Part shown: piece after piece, positions 16,212 through 23,214 of the stretch | How the letters are laid out: the number at the start of each line of letters is the position of its first letter | Numbering within the stretch: position 1 is the first letter of the stretch | Virus record (IMG/VR): IMGVR_UViG_3300028041_000004 | Coordinates: 1 to 32,747 of that record | Length of the DNA stretch: 32,747 nt | Reading direction: 5' to 3' (one strand) | Origin: a virus | Made by a program: the position numbers and the translations under genes | Notes under the pieces: generated by a model | Told to the model about the DNA's origin: nothing | Seen by the model: the letters and a program-made list of their open reading frames with translations, nothing else | Database searches by the model: none

Positions 16212-18196
16212 CCTTCCGCGCCGACGGGCACCTCCTCAATCGAATCCGAGTCGAGGCAGTGCCAACGTCATCTATCCGCAGCGACGCTGACGGTTCTCCG
16301 CGCCGGCTTCGCGCCGTCACGGTGACACGAGACGGTGCCCCGGTCTCTGTGTTCAGGGACGCTGACTGCACCGCAGAGATAGAAGCGCCGACCACAGACC
16401 GGCATGGCAAGGCTGTGTTCTTCGTAGACAAGCCAGGCACCTACGAGGTGACTGTCGCCAACACCGACACGGCCCGGTCGCCGATGCCCCAAACGTGGCA
16501 GGTGTACGGCCCGCCTGGTGGCGGTGGAATCTCCGAGCAGCAGCTCGCCGATGCCGTGGCCGGCGTTGTCGGCGCAGCGCCTGAGGCGCTCGACACGCTC
16601 AACGAGCTTGCCGCGGCTCTCGGCGACGACGCGAACTTCGCTGCGAGCGTCACCACGGCACTCGCCGGGAAAATCTCGGCGACGGAGAAGGGCGCGGCGA
16701 ATGGTGTCGCGACGCTCGACTCCGACGCCAAGCTGACACCGTCACAATCGGCCACGAGTGGAGCGGCGCTGTCGGTCGAGTCGTTCGGTGGTGTGGGCGA
16801 CAACTCGACCGACAACGCGGCCGCACTCGTGGCTGCTGAGAACGCCGCCCGTCTCGCTGGTGTGGGCATCAGGATGGGCAAGGGCATCTTCCGGTCGTCG
16901 GTCGCCCCGACCATCGACTGGAGCGGCGGCTTTCTGGAGGGGGAAGGATCGGGGTCGACGACCGTCGCCGAGACGGGCGTCACCGTCCTCCGAATCACCG
17001 ACACTGCGGCCAACGGGGTAAACCTCGGCGGCACGGGCGACAGCGCTGTCCGCTATGACCTCGCTCTCCGCAACCTTGTGATCGAAGTCCCCAACTCGGG
17101 CACGGGCGTCGGGATCAACGCGGGTGGCGACCGCATCAAGAACCACGTCGAGATCGAAAACGTGCGGGTGCGACGTTTCGGGTCGCACGGCCTGGTCACC
17201 AAGTTCTGCGACTACCTCCGAATGGACGGCGTCATCATCCGCAACAACGGAGGCGATCCGTGGTACGCCGACCAGGCTACGAACGCCTGCACCATGCGGG
17301 GCGGCGCTCTCGTCGGAACGGGCGTCTCGGGTAACGGGGCGGCGGGGTTGCGAGCAGTCGACATGGACGGATGCGGCCTGTGGGGCGTGGAGTTCGGCCA
17401 GATTGATTACGGGATCGTCGAGAGCGGCGGCGGCTCGCAGGGGGTCACCTTCACCGACTGCCGCATGGAGACGGTCTACCTCCGCCACGTCGTGCTCGGA
17501 AATGGGTCGATTCCGTACACGAGCCGCTGGGCGTTCAACGAGTGCTCCTTCTACGGGAACAACACCCTGACCCCGCTTGTGCTCGTGGACGGCGCCCGCC
17601 AGGTGACGTTCGACAAGTGCGTTGCTACGCAGCTTCCCGCTGGTGGCGTGTTCGTCAAGAGCAACCGCGCCACGAGCATCAACAAGGCCATCAAGGTCAT
17701 CGACTGCGTCGTTGACGCTGGCCGGAACCTCCTTGAGGGCAACGGCGCCCCTGGGACCATGTACAACCGCAACGTCAACGTCGTCGGCGGTGACGCTTCA
17801 GACGTATTCCAGGGGCCGTTCGCTCTGTCGTTCAGGGTGAAGGCAGCCGACTTGGTGTCCGCGGGAGACAAGCTGCTCGGCGCCGCTCCAAGGTCGAGTC
17901 TGCTGGTCCGCAGCGTGTACGTCACGAGCGACACTGCGATCGGGAACAGCTCGTCCGACTACTACACCTTCGACGTGCGGCGCTTCACGAACAGCAACCA
18001 GGGCACGACGGCGTCGAGGACGACGCAGACGGCGGGGTTGTGGGCGACGGCGTTCCGTTCGCAGTCGTTGACGCTCGGCTCGCAGGCGACGTTCAACCAG
18101 GGCGACACGTTCGTGCTCAACCTTGGCATCACAGGGTCGCCAACGGCCCTGGGCGATCTGGTTGTCACCGTGAACTACGACCCGTCAGGCGACTGA
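16208..18196 (+). CDS. Tailspike/tail fibre with beta-helix domain
   Basis: A 662-aa protein. Residues 1-105 are a beta domain (attachment module, with a VTVTRDGAPVSVFRD Ig-like stretch). Residues 110-165 carry a helical phage-fibre segment (ALDTLNELAAALGDD, NFAASVTTALAGK). From about residue 190 the pectate-lyase-like right-handed beta-helix begins (SFGGVGDNSTDNAAAL) and runs to about 540, with typical N-rich turns and short VxFxxC strands. The C-terminus (about 550-662) is a beta cap, probably for trimerisation. Such proteins bind and often degrade surface polysaccharide; no active site can be fixed by eye. It ends with a tandem TGA TAA. Confidence 0.88.
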   Translation: MTFRADGHLLNRIRVEAVPTSSIRSDADGSPRRLRAVTVTRDGAPVSVFRDADCTAEIEAPTTDRHGKAVFFVDKPGTYEVTVANTDTARSPMPQTWQVYGPPGGGGISEQQLADAVAGVVGAAPEALDTLNELAAALGDDANFAASVTTALAGKISATEKGAANGVATLDSDAKLTPSQSATSGAALSVESFGGVGDNSTDNAAALVAAENAARLAGVGIRMGKGIFRSSVAPTIDWSGGFLEGEGSGSTTVAETGVTVLRITDTAANGVNLGGTGDSAVRYDLALRNLVIEVPNSGTGVGINAGGDRIKNHVEIENVRVRRFGSHGLVTKFCDYLRMDGVIIRNNGGDPWYADQATNACTMRGGALVGTGVSGNGAAGLRAVDMDGCGLWGVEFGQIDYGIVESGGGSQGVTFTDCRMETVYLRHVVLGNGSIPYTSRWAFNECSFYGNNTLTPLVLVDGARQVTFDKCVATQLPAGGVFVKSNRATSINKAIKVIDCVVDAGRNLLEGNGAPGTMYNRNVNVVGGDASDVFQGPFALSFRVKAADLVSAGDKLLGAAPRSSLLVRSVYVTSDTAIGNSSSDYYTFDVRRFTNSNQGTTASRTTQTAGLWATAFRSQSLTLGSQATFNQGDTFVLNLGITGSPTALGDLVVTVNYDPSGD

Positions 18197-18200
18197 TAAG

Positions 18201-18217
18201 CGCCGCCGTCTGCGGCG
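18201..18217 (+). terminator. GC hairpin after tailspike gene
   Basis: CGCCGC and GCGGCG form a perfect 6-bp stem with a 5-nt loop (CGTCT), starting 1 nt after the tandem stops. No T-tract follows directly (a CCCTTT occurs 9 nt later), so termination is uncertain. It separates the tail operon from a gene with its own promoter. Confidence 0.45.
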
Positions 18218-18230
18218 AGATGTGCCCTTT

Positions 18231-18257
18231 CCGGCAACGTGGAATCCGTGTCGGAAC
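18231..18257 (+). repeat. 27-bp direct repeat, copy 1
   Basis: A perfect 27-bp repeat beginning CCGGCAACGTGG and ending GTGTCGGAAC; copy 2 starts 57 bp downstream. With the preceding TT, the outer bases form an inverted TTCCG/CGGAA pair, giving it an operator-like look. It lies upstream of a leaderless promoter for a small HTH gene. Confidence 0.8.
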
Positions 18258-18287
18258 GCCCGCGTCTGCCTGGAAAGCGTTCCGAAT

Positions 18288-18314
18288 CCGGCAACGTGGA
18301 ATCCGTGTCGGAAC
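18288..18314 (+). repeat. 27-bp direct repeat, copy 2
   Basis: Second perfect copy, ending 2 nt before the TACGCT -10 element of the HTH gene, so it would overlap the -35 region. GTTCCG at 18279-18284 can pair with CGGAAC in either copy, so alternative hairpins are also possible if the region is transcribed from upstream. Confidence 0.8.
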
Positions 18315-18316
18315 CG

Positions 18317-18330
18317 TACGCTTCGCCGGC
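18317..18330 (+). promoter_or_regulatory. Leaderless promoter of HTH gene
   Basis: TACGCT (18317-18322) fits the actinobacterial TANNNT -10 box and lies 8 nt before the GTG at 18331, the spacing expected when transcription starts at the start codon. No Shine-Dalgarno is present. The -35 region falls inside repeat copy 2. Confidence 0.55.
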
Positions 18331-18606
18331 GTGGCGCACCCGCACAAGGGCGAGGTTCCCCGGAAGATTGCAGCTCGTCTGGTCGAGCTCCAACAGACGC
18401 TCGACGCGACGCGCGAGGAGCGGGACAATCTGATCGTCCAGGCGCTGAACGAGGGCGGATCACTTACCACCGTCGCTGAGCTCGTCGGCCTCTCACCATC
18501 CGGCGTACGGAAGATCGCCAAGCAGCGCGGCTGGACCGACGCAGCGTGGAAGGCACGGCTCGAGGAGCGCCGAGACTGGTCGTTCCTCCGACCCGACAAG
18601 GATTGA
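18331..18606 (+). CDS. Small HTH DNA-binding protein
   Basis: A 91-aa protein with start chosen at GTG 18331 because of the leaderless promoter; an in-frame ATG at 18220 would add 37 residues that merely translate the two DNA repeats. Residues 9-42 form a charged helix with coiled-coil character (RKIAARLVELQQTLDATREE). Residues 46-68 are a helix-turn-helix (SLTTVAELVGLSPSGVRKIAKQ). The C-terminus is Trp/Arg-rich. It probably binds DNA, plausibly the two 27-bp repeats upstream (inference). It is not a tail protein and interrupts the tail operon, as a moron would. A structured RNA starts 4 nt after its stop. Confidence 0.7.
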   Translation: MAHPHKGEVPRKIAARLVELQQTLDATREERDNLIVQALNEGGSLTTVAELVGLSPSGVRKIAKQRGWTDAAWKARLEERRDWSFLRPDKD

Positions 18607-18610
18607 TCGG

Positions 18611-18720
18611 GTTGCAGTGGCCACCATCCTTTGCCTTTCGGCTCGCTGGCTAGGCGAACGGATGCGGTCAACTGGGCTGCCAGCCCTAGACCCGCTCTAG
18701 CAGGCGCAGGCCACTGCAAC
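18611..18720 (+). ncRNA. Candidate structured RNA, four-way junction
   Basis: A perfect 12-bp closing helix pairs GTTGCAGTGGCC (18611-18622) with GGCCACTGCAAC (18709-18720). Inside, 18625-18635 pairs with 18653-18664 as 11 bp with one bulged C (18659) and one U-G pair (18632-18656). Two further hairpins follow: GGGCT/AGCCC (18674-18678/18682-18686) and CTAGA/TCTAG (18686-18690/18696-18700), which share C18686. The wobble is U-G only if the plus strand is transcribed (A-C on the minus strand), which gives the orientation. No coding frame is apparent. It is not a tRNA: no T-loop consensus, too long. It matches no RNA family I recognise. Confidence 0.65.
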
Positions 18721-18722
18721 AC

Positions 18723-18779
18723 CACGAACGGTACAGCAGGCCGCGCGCGAAGTCATCACTACAGCTGCCTGCATTCGTG
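18723..18779 (+). other. Second nested stem-loop after the structured RNA
   Basis: CACGAA (18723-18728) pairs with TTCGTG (18774-18779) and, inside it, GCAGGC (18736-18741) pairs with GCCTGC (18767-18772), separated by an asymmetric 7/1-nt internal loop. It lies 2 nt after the four-way junction and 47 nt before the next start codon. It may be a second domain of the same RNA or part of the leader of the downstream gene. Confidence 0.45.
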
Positions 18780-18826
18780 ACCTTCAGCCCGACGTTTCGA
18801 CAACGCACTCGTGAGGTGATCGCACC

Positions 18827-19855
18827 GTGGCCCTCTCAGTCATCGGGTCGTTCACCATGCCGATGGGCTCGAGCGCCGACTACTTCAAGCGGGTCTTTCG
18901 CTACGGCAACTACCTGATCGCCCTGCGCCCCGATACGTCGCCACGGCCGACGGCGACCATCCTCGACGTTTCGGACCCGACGGCTCCGACGCTGGTGGCT
19001 CATCGCATGTCCACCGTTGCTGGCTTCTGGCAGGGGGCGGTCAAGAGCAGCAACTGGCTCTACCTAGTCGGGTCGAGCTCTGCGTCGTTCGGTACGGGAG
19101 CAAGAGTCACCAAGGTCGACCTCACACAACTCCCGTTGTGGGTCGAGACGACAGGCACGTACACGGCGACCAACGAACACGCTGGTGGGCCTGTCGTCCT
19201 GCCGAGCGGTCGCCTCGCGGTGCAGCATCTGTCGTCGGCGCCCACATCGCGGTGGCGGACGTGGGATGTCTCCGGTACTCCGACGGTTGTCTCGACGTCC
19301 GCGTCCGCAAACACGTCAGACCCTCGGTACAACTTCTACCAGCGGCAAGCCGTTCTGGCCGACGGGCCGCGAGTGTTTCACACGGCCTGGGGTACGACTG
19401 TCCTTCGGCGAGTCTCATACGCGTCGGAGCTCGCCCCAACGCTCGAGGGCACGACGACCCTTCCGACGTCTGCCACGAGCAGCCCGCGCGGTATCGAAGC
19501 GCGCGGCGACTACCTGTGGGTGCTCACATCCAGCAGCCGGATCGTCACTTATGACGTCTCCACGCCGTCGGCGCCCGTCCAGCTCGCCAACAATCTGCCG
19601 ACTGGTGTCACCCGCGAAGTCATCTCCGCCTTCAATGAGGGTGTAGCCGACGACGCTCTCATCTCCGCAGGGGACCGCGTGGCCGTACACGACGGCCCTG
19701 TCATCGGGAACCCGACCGACAGCGTTGCGATCGGCACAACGGCCCGTGATGCTATCGGCGACGCTGACGCGATCTGGGTCGTCGCCGACCAGTGGCTGTA
19801 CGTGATCGGCCACGACTACGGCGGCGGCTGGACGGTCGGCTCCATCAAGTTCTGA
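18827..19855 (+). CDS. Beta-propeller tail protein (LVIVD-like repeats)
   Basis: A 342-aa protein with GTG start 8 nt after GAGGTG. It is built from about six beta-blade repeats of the type Y-x-YL-x-AL...TATILDVSDPTAPTLV; others are RVTKVDLTQLPLWVE, RWRTWDVSGTPTVV and RIVTYDVSTPSAPVQL. This resembles LVIVD-repeat propellers, usually found on bacterial cell surfaces. There is no signal peptide. Placed between tailspike and endolysin, it is probably a receptor-binding or tail-decoration protein. A cluster of Ser/Thr suggests possible glycosylation sites (inference). Confidence 0.75.
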   Translation: MALSVIGSFTMPMGSSADYFKRVFRYGNYLIALRPDTSPRPTATILDVSDPTAPTLVAHRMSTVAGFWQGAVKSSNWLYLVGSSSASFGTGARVTKVDLTQLPLWVETTGTYTATNEHAGGPVVLPSGRLAVQHLSSAPTSRWRTWDVSGTPTVVSTSASANTSDPRYNFYQRQAVLADGPRVFHTAWGTTVLRRVSYASELAPTLEGTTTLPTSATSSPRGIEARGDYLWVLTSSSRIVTYDVSTPSAPVQLANNLPTGVTREVISAFNEGVADDALISAGDRVAVHDGPVIGNPTDSVAIGTTARDAIGDADAIWVVADQWLYVIGHDYGGGWTVGSIKF

Positions 19856-19868
19856 GAGGAGCCGCCCC

Positions 19869-20678
19869 GTGCGCCTCACCTGGCTCGCCAACGTGCTCAC
19901 AGCGGCGGGGCTCGAGGTTGTCGAGCATGGCGACTGGCGAGCACGCGGCCGCGACCTCAACAGCGTTGAAGGCGTCGTCTGCCACCACACCGCCACCAGC
20001 GCCCGCAGCAGAGACGAAGCCGTCGTCCGACTGCTCATCAACGGCCGCTCCGCCCTACCCGGCCCGCTCTGCCAACTCGGACTCGACCGACGCGGCCGCT
20101 ACCACCTCATCGCCGCCGGCAAGGGCAACCACAACGGCCACGGACTTTGGGGCAACCAGAGCATCGGGATCGAGGCGTTCAACGATGGCGTCGGCGAACC
20201 ATGGCCGACCGTCCAGGTCGACGCCTACGTTCGAGGGTGCGCCGCGATCTGCCGCAAAGCCGGCTGGCCCGCGTCGAAGGTGCTCGCACACCGGGAGACC
20301 GACCCGAACCGCAAGGTCGACCCCCGCGGCATCGACATGGACGTGTTCAGAGCCCGCGTCGACGTCGCTCTACGCCCCGCCACACCCCCGGCGCCCCGCT
20401 TCGACTACCCGGAGAAAGAAGTGCGAACAACCGCTCTCATCGAAGTCCCGCACGTCGCCTACGGCGTCGGCAAAACCAAATGGAACCCCGGCCTGGGCCG
20501 TGATCCGATCATCGTCGGCGCTGTCGTCCACGGCCCGAGCCCCGACGACGGCGACGGCTGGTGGGAGAACTCACGGGGTGCCACCGTCCGCGTACAACCC
20601 CGCGGCGGGAACGTCGTCATCACCACCAACGGCCACCTTGAAGGCAAACCCATCAGCGTGTGGGTCACGGTCGCATAG
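19869..20678 (+). CDS. Endolysin, N-acetylmuramoyl-L-alanine amidase
   Basis: A 269-aa amidase that cleaves the bond between muramic acid and the peptide stem of peptidoglycan at lysis. Residues 30-165 match the Amidase_2/PGRP fold: VEGVVCHHTAT with H39/H40 near the zinc, IGIEAFN (E102), LAHRETDP with H141 and KVDPRGID with D151 as likely third zinc ligand. Residues 185-269 are a separate beta domain (VPHVAYGVGKTKWNPG ... KPISVWVTV), probably for wall binding. GTG start after GAGAGGAG. There is no signal peptide, so export depends on the membrane proteins encoded downstream. Confidence 0.9.
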   Translation: MRLTWLANVLTAAGLEVVEHGDWRARGRDLNSVEGVVCHHTATSARSRDEAVVRLLINGRSALPGPLCQLGLDRRGRYHLIAAGKGNHNGHGLWGNQSIGIEAFNDGVGEPWPTVQVDAYVRGCAAICRKAGWPASKVLAHRETDPNRKVDPRGIDMDVFRARVDVALRPATPPAPRFDYPEKEVRTTALIEVPHVAYGVGKTKWNPGLGRDPIIVGAVVHGPSPDDGDGWWENSRGATVRVQPRGGNVVITTNGHLEGKPISVWVTVA

Positions 20679-20683
20679 GTTCG

Positions 20684-21004
20684 ATGGCGAACGGCGACGG
20701 CGAGATCGGGCCGGGGGAGATCGCCCGCACCCTTGCTCGCTTGGAGAAGGCGATCGCCGCGCTCGACGCGAAGGTCGAGGGGCTGTCGTTCGTCCGCCAG
20801 GACGTGTGGGCAGTCGAACGCGAAGCGATCCACGAGCGCATCGAGGTCGTCCGCCAGGTCGCCGAGGCCGACACCGACGAGGTCCGAAAGGATCTCGCCG
20901 CGACGCAGGACAACCTTCGATGGCTCGCCAGGGGCGTGGCCATGATCGTGATTGCAGCGGTCCTCGCCACGGTGTTGGCGGTGAACGGGATCGGCCCGCC
21001 GTGA
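20684..21004 (+). CDS. Coiled-coil membrane protein, holin-associated
   Basis: A 106-aa protein with ATG 5 nt after the endolysin stop. Residues 10-80 form a long charged helix (IARTLARLEKAIAALDAKVEGL, then VRQVAEADTDEVRKDL); residues 82-101 are a transmembrane helix (LARGVAMIVIAAVLATVLAV). This coiled-coil-plus-single-membrane-span layout resembles XhlA-type lysis proteins. A GTGA overlap couples it to the next gene. Confidence 0.75.
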   Translation: MANGDGEIGPGEIARTLARLEKAIAALDAKVEGLSFVRQDVWAVEREAIHERIEVVRQVAEADTDEVRKDLAATQDNLRWLARGVAMIVIAAVLATVLAVNGIGPP

Positions 21005-21483
21005 CCGTCCTTCGGACCGTCGGCCGCTGGGTCACCGACTGGCGCAACGGTGCTGTCATCGCCGCGAGCCTCCTGGCCGGCGGATTTCTGTTCTTCGTCG
21101 TCGACGCCAGCCGCGGCCGCCACGACGCCCTCCAAGCGTTGAAGGCAAACGCCGCGCAGTCGATGGACATCCGCGAGGCGCAGTCGCAGCGCATCACCGG
21201 CCTGCAGGACGACATTCGACTGCTCACCGACGAGGTCGTGCAGCTCCGACAGATGCTCGTCGCTGCCGGGGTCGACCCACCCCCTCGCACGGCGACCACC
21301 AGGCGACGACCTTCGACGACGACGACCACGGTGCCGCGCCGCACGACCACCACCACGACGTCGTCCTCTCGTCCGAGCCCTTCGACCACGTCGACGACGA
21401 ACCCACCGCCGCCCGCCCCATCGACATCAACGACGACCACCACCCGGCCCTGCGCCGTGTCGATCCCCGGAGTCTGCCTGTGA
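21001..21483 (+). CDS. Membrane-anchored protein with Thr/Pro-rich tail (spanin-like)
   Basis: A 160-aa protein. Residues 18-36 are a membrane span (AVIAASLLAGGFLFFVVDA), residues 40-92 a coiled coil (AQSQRITGLQDDIRLLTDEVVQLRQ begins at about 61), and residues 95-150 are a low-complexity Thr/Ser/Pro stretch with runs of up to six Thr, ending with CAVSIPGVCL. Two cysteines could form a disulfide. The N-in/C-out membrane protein with extended external stalk suggests a wall-spanning lysis protein. The ACG/ACC-rich DNA is a low-complexity repeat. Coupled to both neighbours by GTGA overlaps. Confidence 0.7.
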   Translation: MTVLRTVGRWVTDWRNGAVIAASLLAGGFLFFVVDASRGRHDALQALKANAAQSMDIREAQSQRITGLQDDIRLLTDEVVQLRQMLVAAGVDPPPRTATTRRRPSTTTTTVPRRTTTTTTSSSRPSPSTTSTTNPPPPAPSTSTTTTTRPCAVSIPGVCL

Positions 21484-21626
21484 CCCCCACCGTCCTCGCC
21501 CTCGCCGTCCTCGCCGTGATCGTCGTAGCGGTGCTCGCCCGACGGCTCGAGCCGGTCGTCGGGTTCGCCGCGGCGCTCATCCTCCTCATCATCTGGATCG
21601 TCGCCACCGGCAGGACCGCGCTGTGA
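21480..21626 (+). CDS. Small two-span membrane protein (holin-like)
   Basis: A 48-aa protein starting at a GTG overlapping the previous stop. Nearly all residues are hydrophobic: span 1 at 4-20 (TVLALAVLAVIVVAVLA), a short RRLEP turn, span 2 at 25-42 (VVGFAAALILLIIWIVA). The size and two-helix hairpin are compatible with a small pinholin or antiholin. It is next to the endolysin and other membrane genes. Confidence 0.65.
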   Translation: MTPTVLALAVLAVIVVAVLARRLEPVVGFAAALILLIIWIVATGRTAL

Positions 21627-21700
21627 CCTGGCGCCGCACCTTCGCCGCTCTCAACGCCATCGCCCGCCCCCGCATCAACACCTACAGGAGCTCGCTGTGA
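21623..21700 (+). CDS. Tiny basic peptide in lysis operon
   Basis: A 25-aa frame (GTG 21623) linked by GTGA overlaps to both neighbours. It begins MTWRRTFAALNAIARPR. It may be a real peptide or only a coupling element that carries ribosomes to the next start, whose CAGGAG ribosome site lies inside it. No function is suggested. Confidence 0.35.
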   Translation: MTWRRTFAALNAIARPRINTYRSSL

Positions 21701-22026
21701 CCGACCGCGCGACCGTCAACCTCGTCGTCCGCTTCCTCGGCGCCGCCAGCATCCTCTTCGGCGCAGCCACCGCAGCCCTCGTCGCCCTCGTCATCTGGCT
21801 CTCCCACGGCACCGGCACCGTCGACGCAGCAGCCGTCGCCCTCGTCGGCCTCGTCGCCCAACCCACAGCCGCAGCCCTCGCCGCCCTCGGCGCACTCCTC
21901 GTGTCGACCAGGTCGACGCCCGACAAGGCGGAGATCGAAGAGGCGCTCGCCCCGCTCGGCGCGCCGCTCCCCGTGCGAGTCGAGAACGAAGGCGCGAGCG
22001 AAGCCGTCCCCGTCGAACCGACCTGA
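21697..22026 (+). CDS. Holin-like membrane protein
   Basis: A 109-aa protein, GTG start 5 nt after a GGAG ribosome site. Two hydrophobic spans: residues 10-36 (VRFLGAASILFGAATAALVALVIWL) and 42-68 (AAVALVGLVAQPTAAALAALGALL). A hydrophilic C-terminal tail (residues 70-109) is acidic. The two-span topology with cytoplasmic tail and the site in the lysis cassette fit a class II holin. It ends in a CTGA overlap with the next frame. Confidence 0.7.
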   Translation: MTDRATVNLVVRFLGAASILFGAATAALVALVIWLSHGTGTVDAAAVALVGLVAQPTAAALAALGALLVSTRSTPDKAEIEEALAPLGAPLPVRVENEGASEAVPVEPT

Positions 22027-22205
22027 CCGGCGAACCCGACGTCGCCGTTCTCCGCGACCGGCTCGCGTTCCTCGGCGCCCTCGGACTCGCCCGCCTCCTC
22101 GTCCTCGAGTACGACTTCGATGTCGGCGAAGCGTGGGAACGGGCGATAGACGCCGCAAGGTGGGCCGACGACGAGCCACCCACACCAGCCCAACTCGGCT
22201 ACTGA
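22023..22205 (+). CDS. Small acidic protein, CTG start
   Basis: A 60-aa frame that runs from a CTG overlapping the holin stop to a TGA at 22203. There is no in-frame ATG, GTG or TTG nearby, so the CTG (CTGA overlap) is the likely start. The sequence (TGEPDVAVLRDRLAFLGALGL ... EAWERAIDAARWADDEPPTPA) has normal codon use and a helical look. Function unknown. It is the last gene of the late operon before the terminator. Confidence 0.55.
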   Translation: MTGEPDVAVLRDRLAFLGALGLARLLVLEYDFDVGEAWERAIDAARWADDEPPTPAQLGY

Positions 22206-22208
22206 ACT

Positions 22209-22234
22209 GCCCCCGGCCCTCGACGGCCGGGGGC
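22209..22234. terminator. Strong bidirectional terminator
   Basis: GCCCCCGGCC and GGCCGGGGGC form a perfect 10-bp stem with a CTCGAC loop, followed by CTTCTTC. It ends the rightward late operon and lies 14 nt before the end of the convergent minus-strand recombinase gene, so it can serve both. Confidence 0.85.
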
Positions 22235-22247
22235 TTCTTCGCGTCCG

Positions 22248-23189
22248 TCAGCTGGCGACGTGCGCCGACAGCACGAACGTGGCGTTCCGATCTAGCGACC
22301 GCTTGTGCTGGTCGTACCTGCTCGTCACACGAGGATCGCTGTGGCCGGCGGAATGCTGAACGTCCCGCAACGGCACCCCAGCGTCCAGGGCGAGCGTTAT
22401 GAACGTCCGACGCAGCGAATGGGGAGTGATGTGCTTCGACACACCAGCCGCCCTCAGCACCCGCTGCACCACCCGGCTCGCCGAATAGCGATCCATCCTC
22501 GTCCCATAGTCGGACCGGAACAACGGGCCCGACCGGCGATCACCAACGCACAAACTCACCGCCTTGTACGTCGTCACCGACAGCGGGATCGTCGCGACCT
22601 TCTGCCCCTTGCGCATCGTCCGCACCGTGTGGTGACCGTCGAGATCCTCGATCGTCTCGATGTTCACGCCGAGCGCCTCCGAGATCCGCAGCCCGTTCAA
22701 CCCGAGGAGAGCGAAGAGGGCGTAGTCGCGATGCCAGCCCTTGCGGTCGGTGCGCTGCGAGACGTCGAGGCACTTCATCAGCTCGATCAGCGACAGATAG
22801 GGCCGGGCGATGTCGTCGGCGACATTCGGCAGCTTCACCTTCGCGGTCGGGTCGCGGTCGACGAGTTCCTCGTCGAGCAGCCACCCGTAGAACGAGCGGA
22901 CCGCGCTCAGCTTGTGCGAGACGGTCGCCGGCAGGTTGTGGCGTCGCTCGGCGCAGGTCGCGCCCCACAGTTCGACGTGGCTGCGGCGGACGTCGGTGTA
23001 GTGGATCCCGAGGTCGTCCAGGAACCGGAAGTAGTCGGCGAGAATCAGCGCATAGTTGCGGCGCGTGTCCGGGCGGAACGACGTCGACCACGCTCGGACG
23101 AGCGTTTCGCGGCTGGGGCCGACGTTGCGGTCGCGTTCCGAAACGATCACCGGCGTGAGCACGCGCGTACTCTGAGTCGAAGACTCCAT
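22248..23189 (-). CDS. Tyrosine recombinase 1 (XerC/D-like)
   Basis: A 313-aa site-specific recombinase. An N-terminal SAM-like core-binding domain (about 25-120) precedes the catalytic domain. Catalytic residues are R168 (GLRIS), K194/K197, H257 and R260 (HSLRR), H283 (AGHSD) and nucleophile Y292 (SRYDQ). The set is complete. The start ATG at 23189 has AAGGAG upstream on the minus strand. It lacks an AP2-type arm-binding domain, so it resembles Xer enzymes more than lambda-type integrases. It may resolve dimers or integrate at a different site from the second recombinase. Confidence 0.9.
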   Translation of the reverse strand: MESSTQSTRVLTPVIVSERDRNVGPSRETLVRAWSTSFRPDTRRNYALILADYFRFLDDLGIHYTDVRRSHVELWGATCAERRHNLPATVSHKLSAVRSFYGWLLDEELVDRDPTAKVKLPNVADDIARPYLSLIELMKCLDVSQRTDRKGWHRDYALFALLGLNGLRISEALGVNIETIEDLDGHHTVRTMRKGQKVATIPLSVTTYKAVSLCVGDRRSGPLFRSDYGTRMDRYSASRVVQRVLRAAGVSKHITPHSLRRTFITLALDAGVPLRDVQHSAGHSDPRVTSRYDQHKRSLDRNATFVLSAHVAS

Positions 23190-23214
23190 GGAGGTACAGC
23201 TCCTTGTGGGTCCA

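Noticed and set aside
18220-18330. N-terminal extension of the HTH protein from ATG 18220
   Set aside because: It would translate the two DNA repeats into a repeated peptide, has no ribosome site, and a better leaderless promoter points to GTG 18331. Not excluded.
18611-18724. tRNA gene at the structured RNA (7-bp acceptor-like stem followed by ACCA)
   Set aside because: No T-loop consensus, no recognisable D-arm or anticodon arm, length about 114 nt, and the closing helix continues unbroken for 12 bp.
21290-21450. CRISPR-like or microsatellite array in the ACG/ACC-rich stretch
   Set aside because: The repeats are codons of a Thr/Pro-rich protein tail. No regular repeat-spacer structure is present anywhere in the window.
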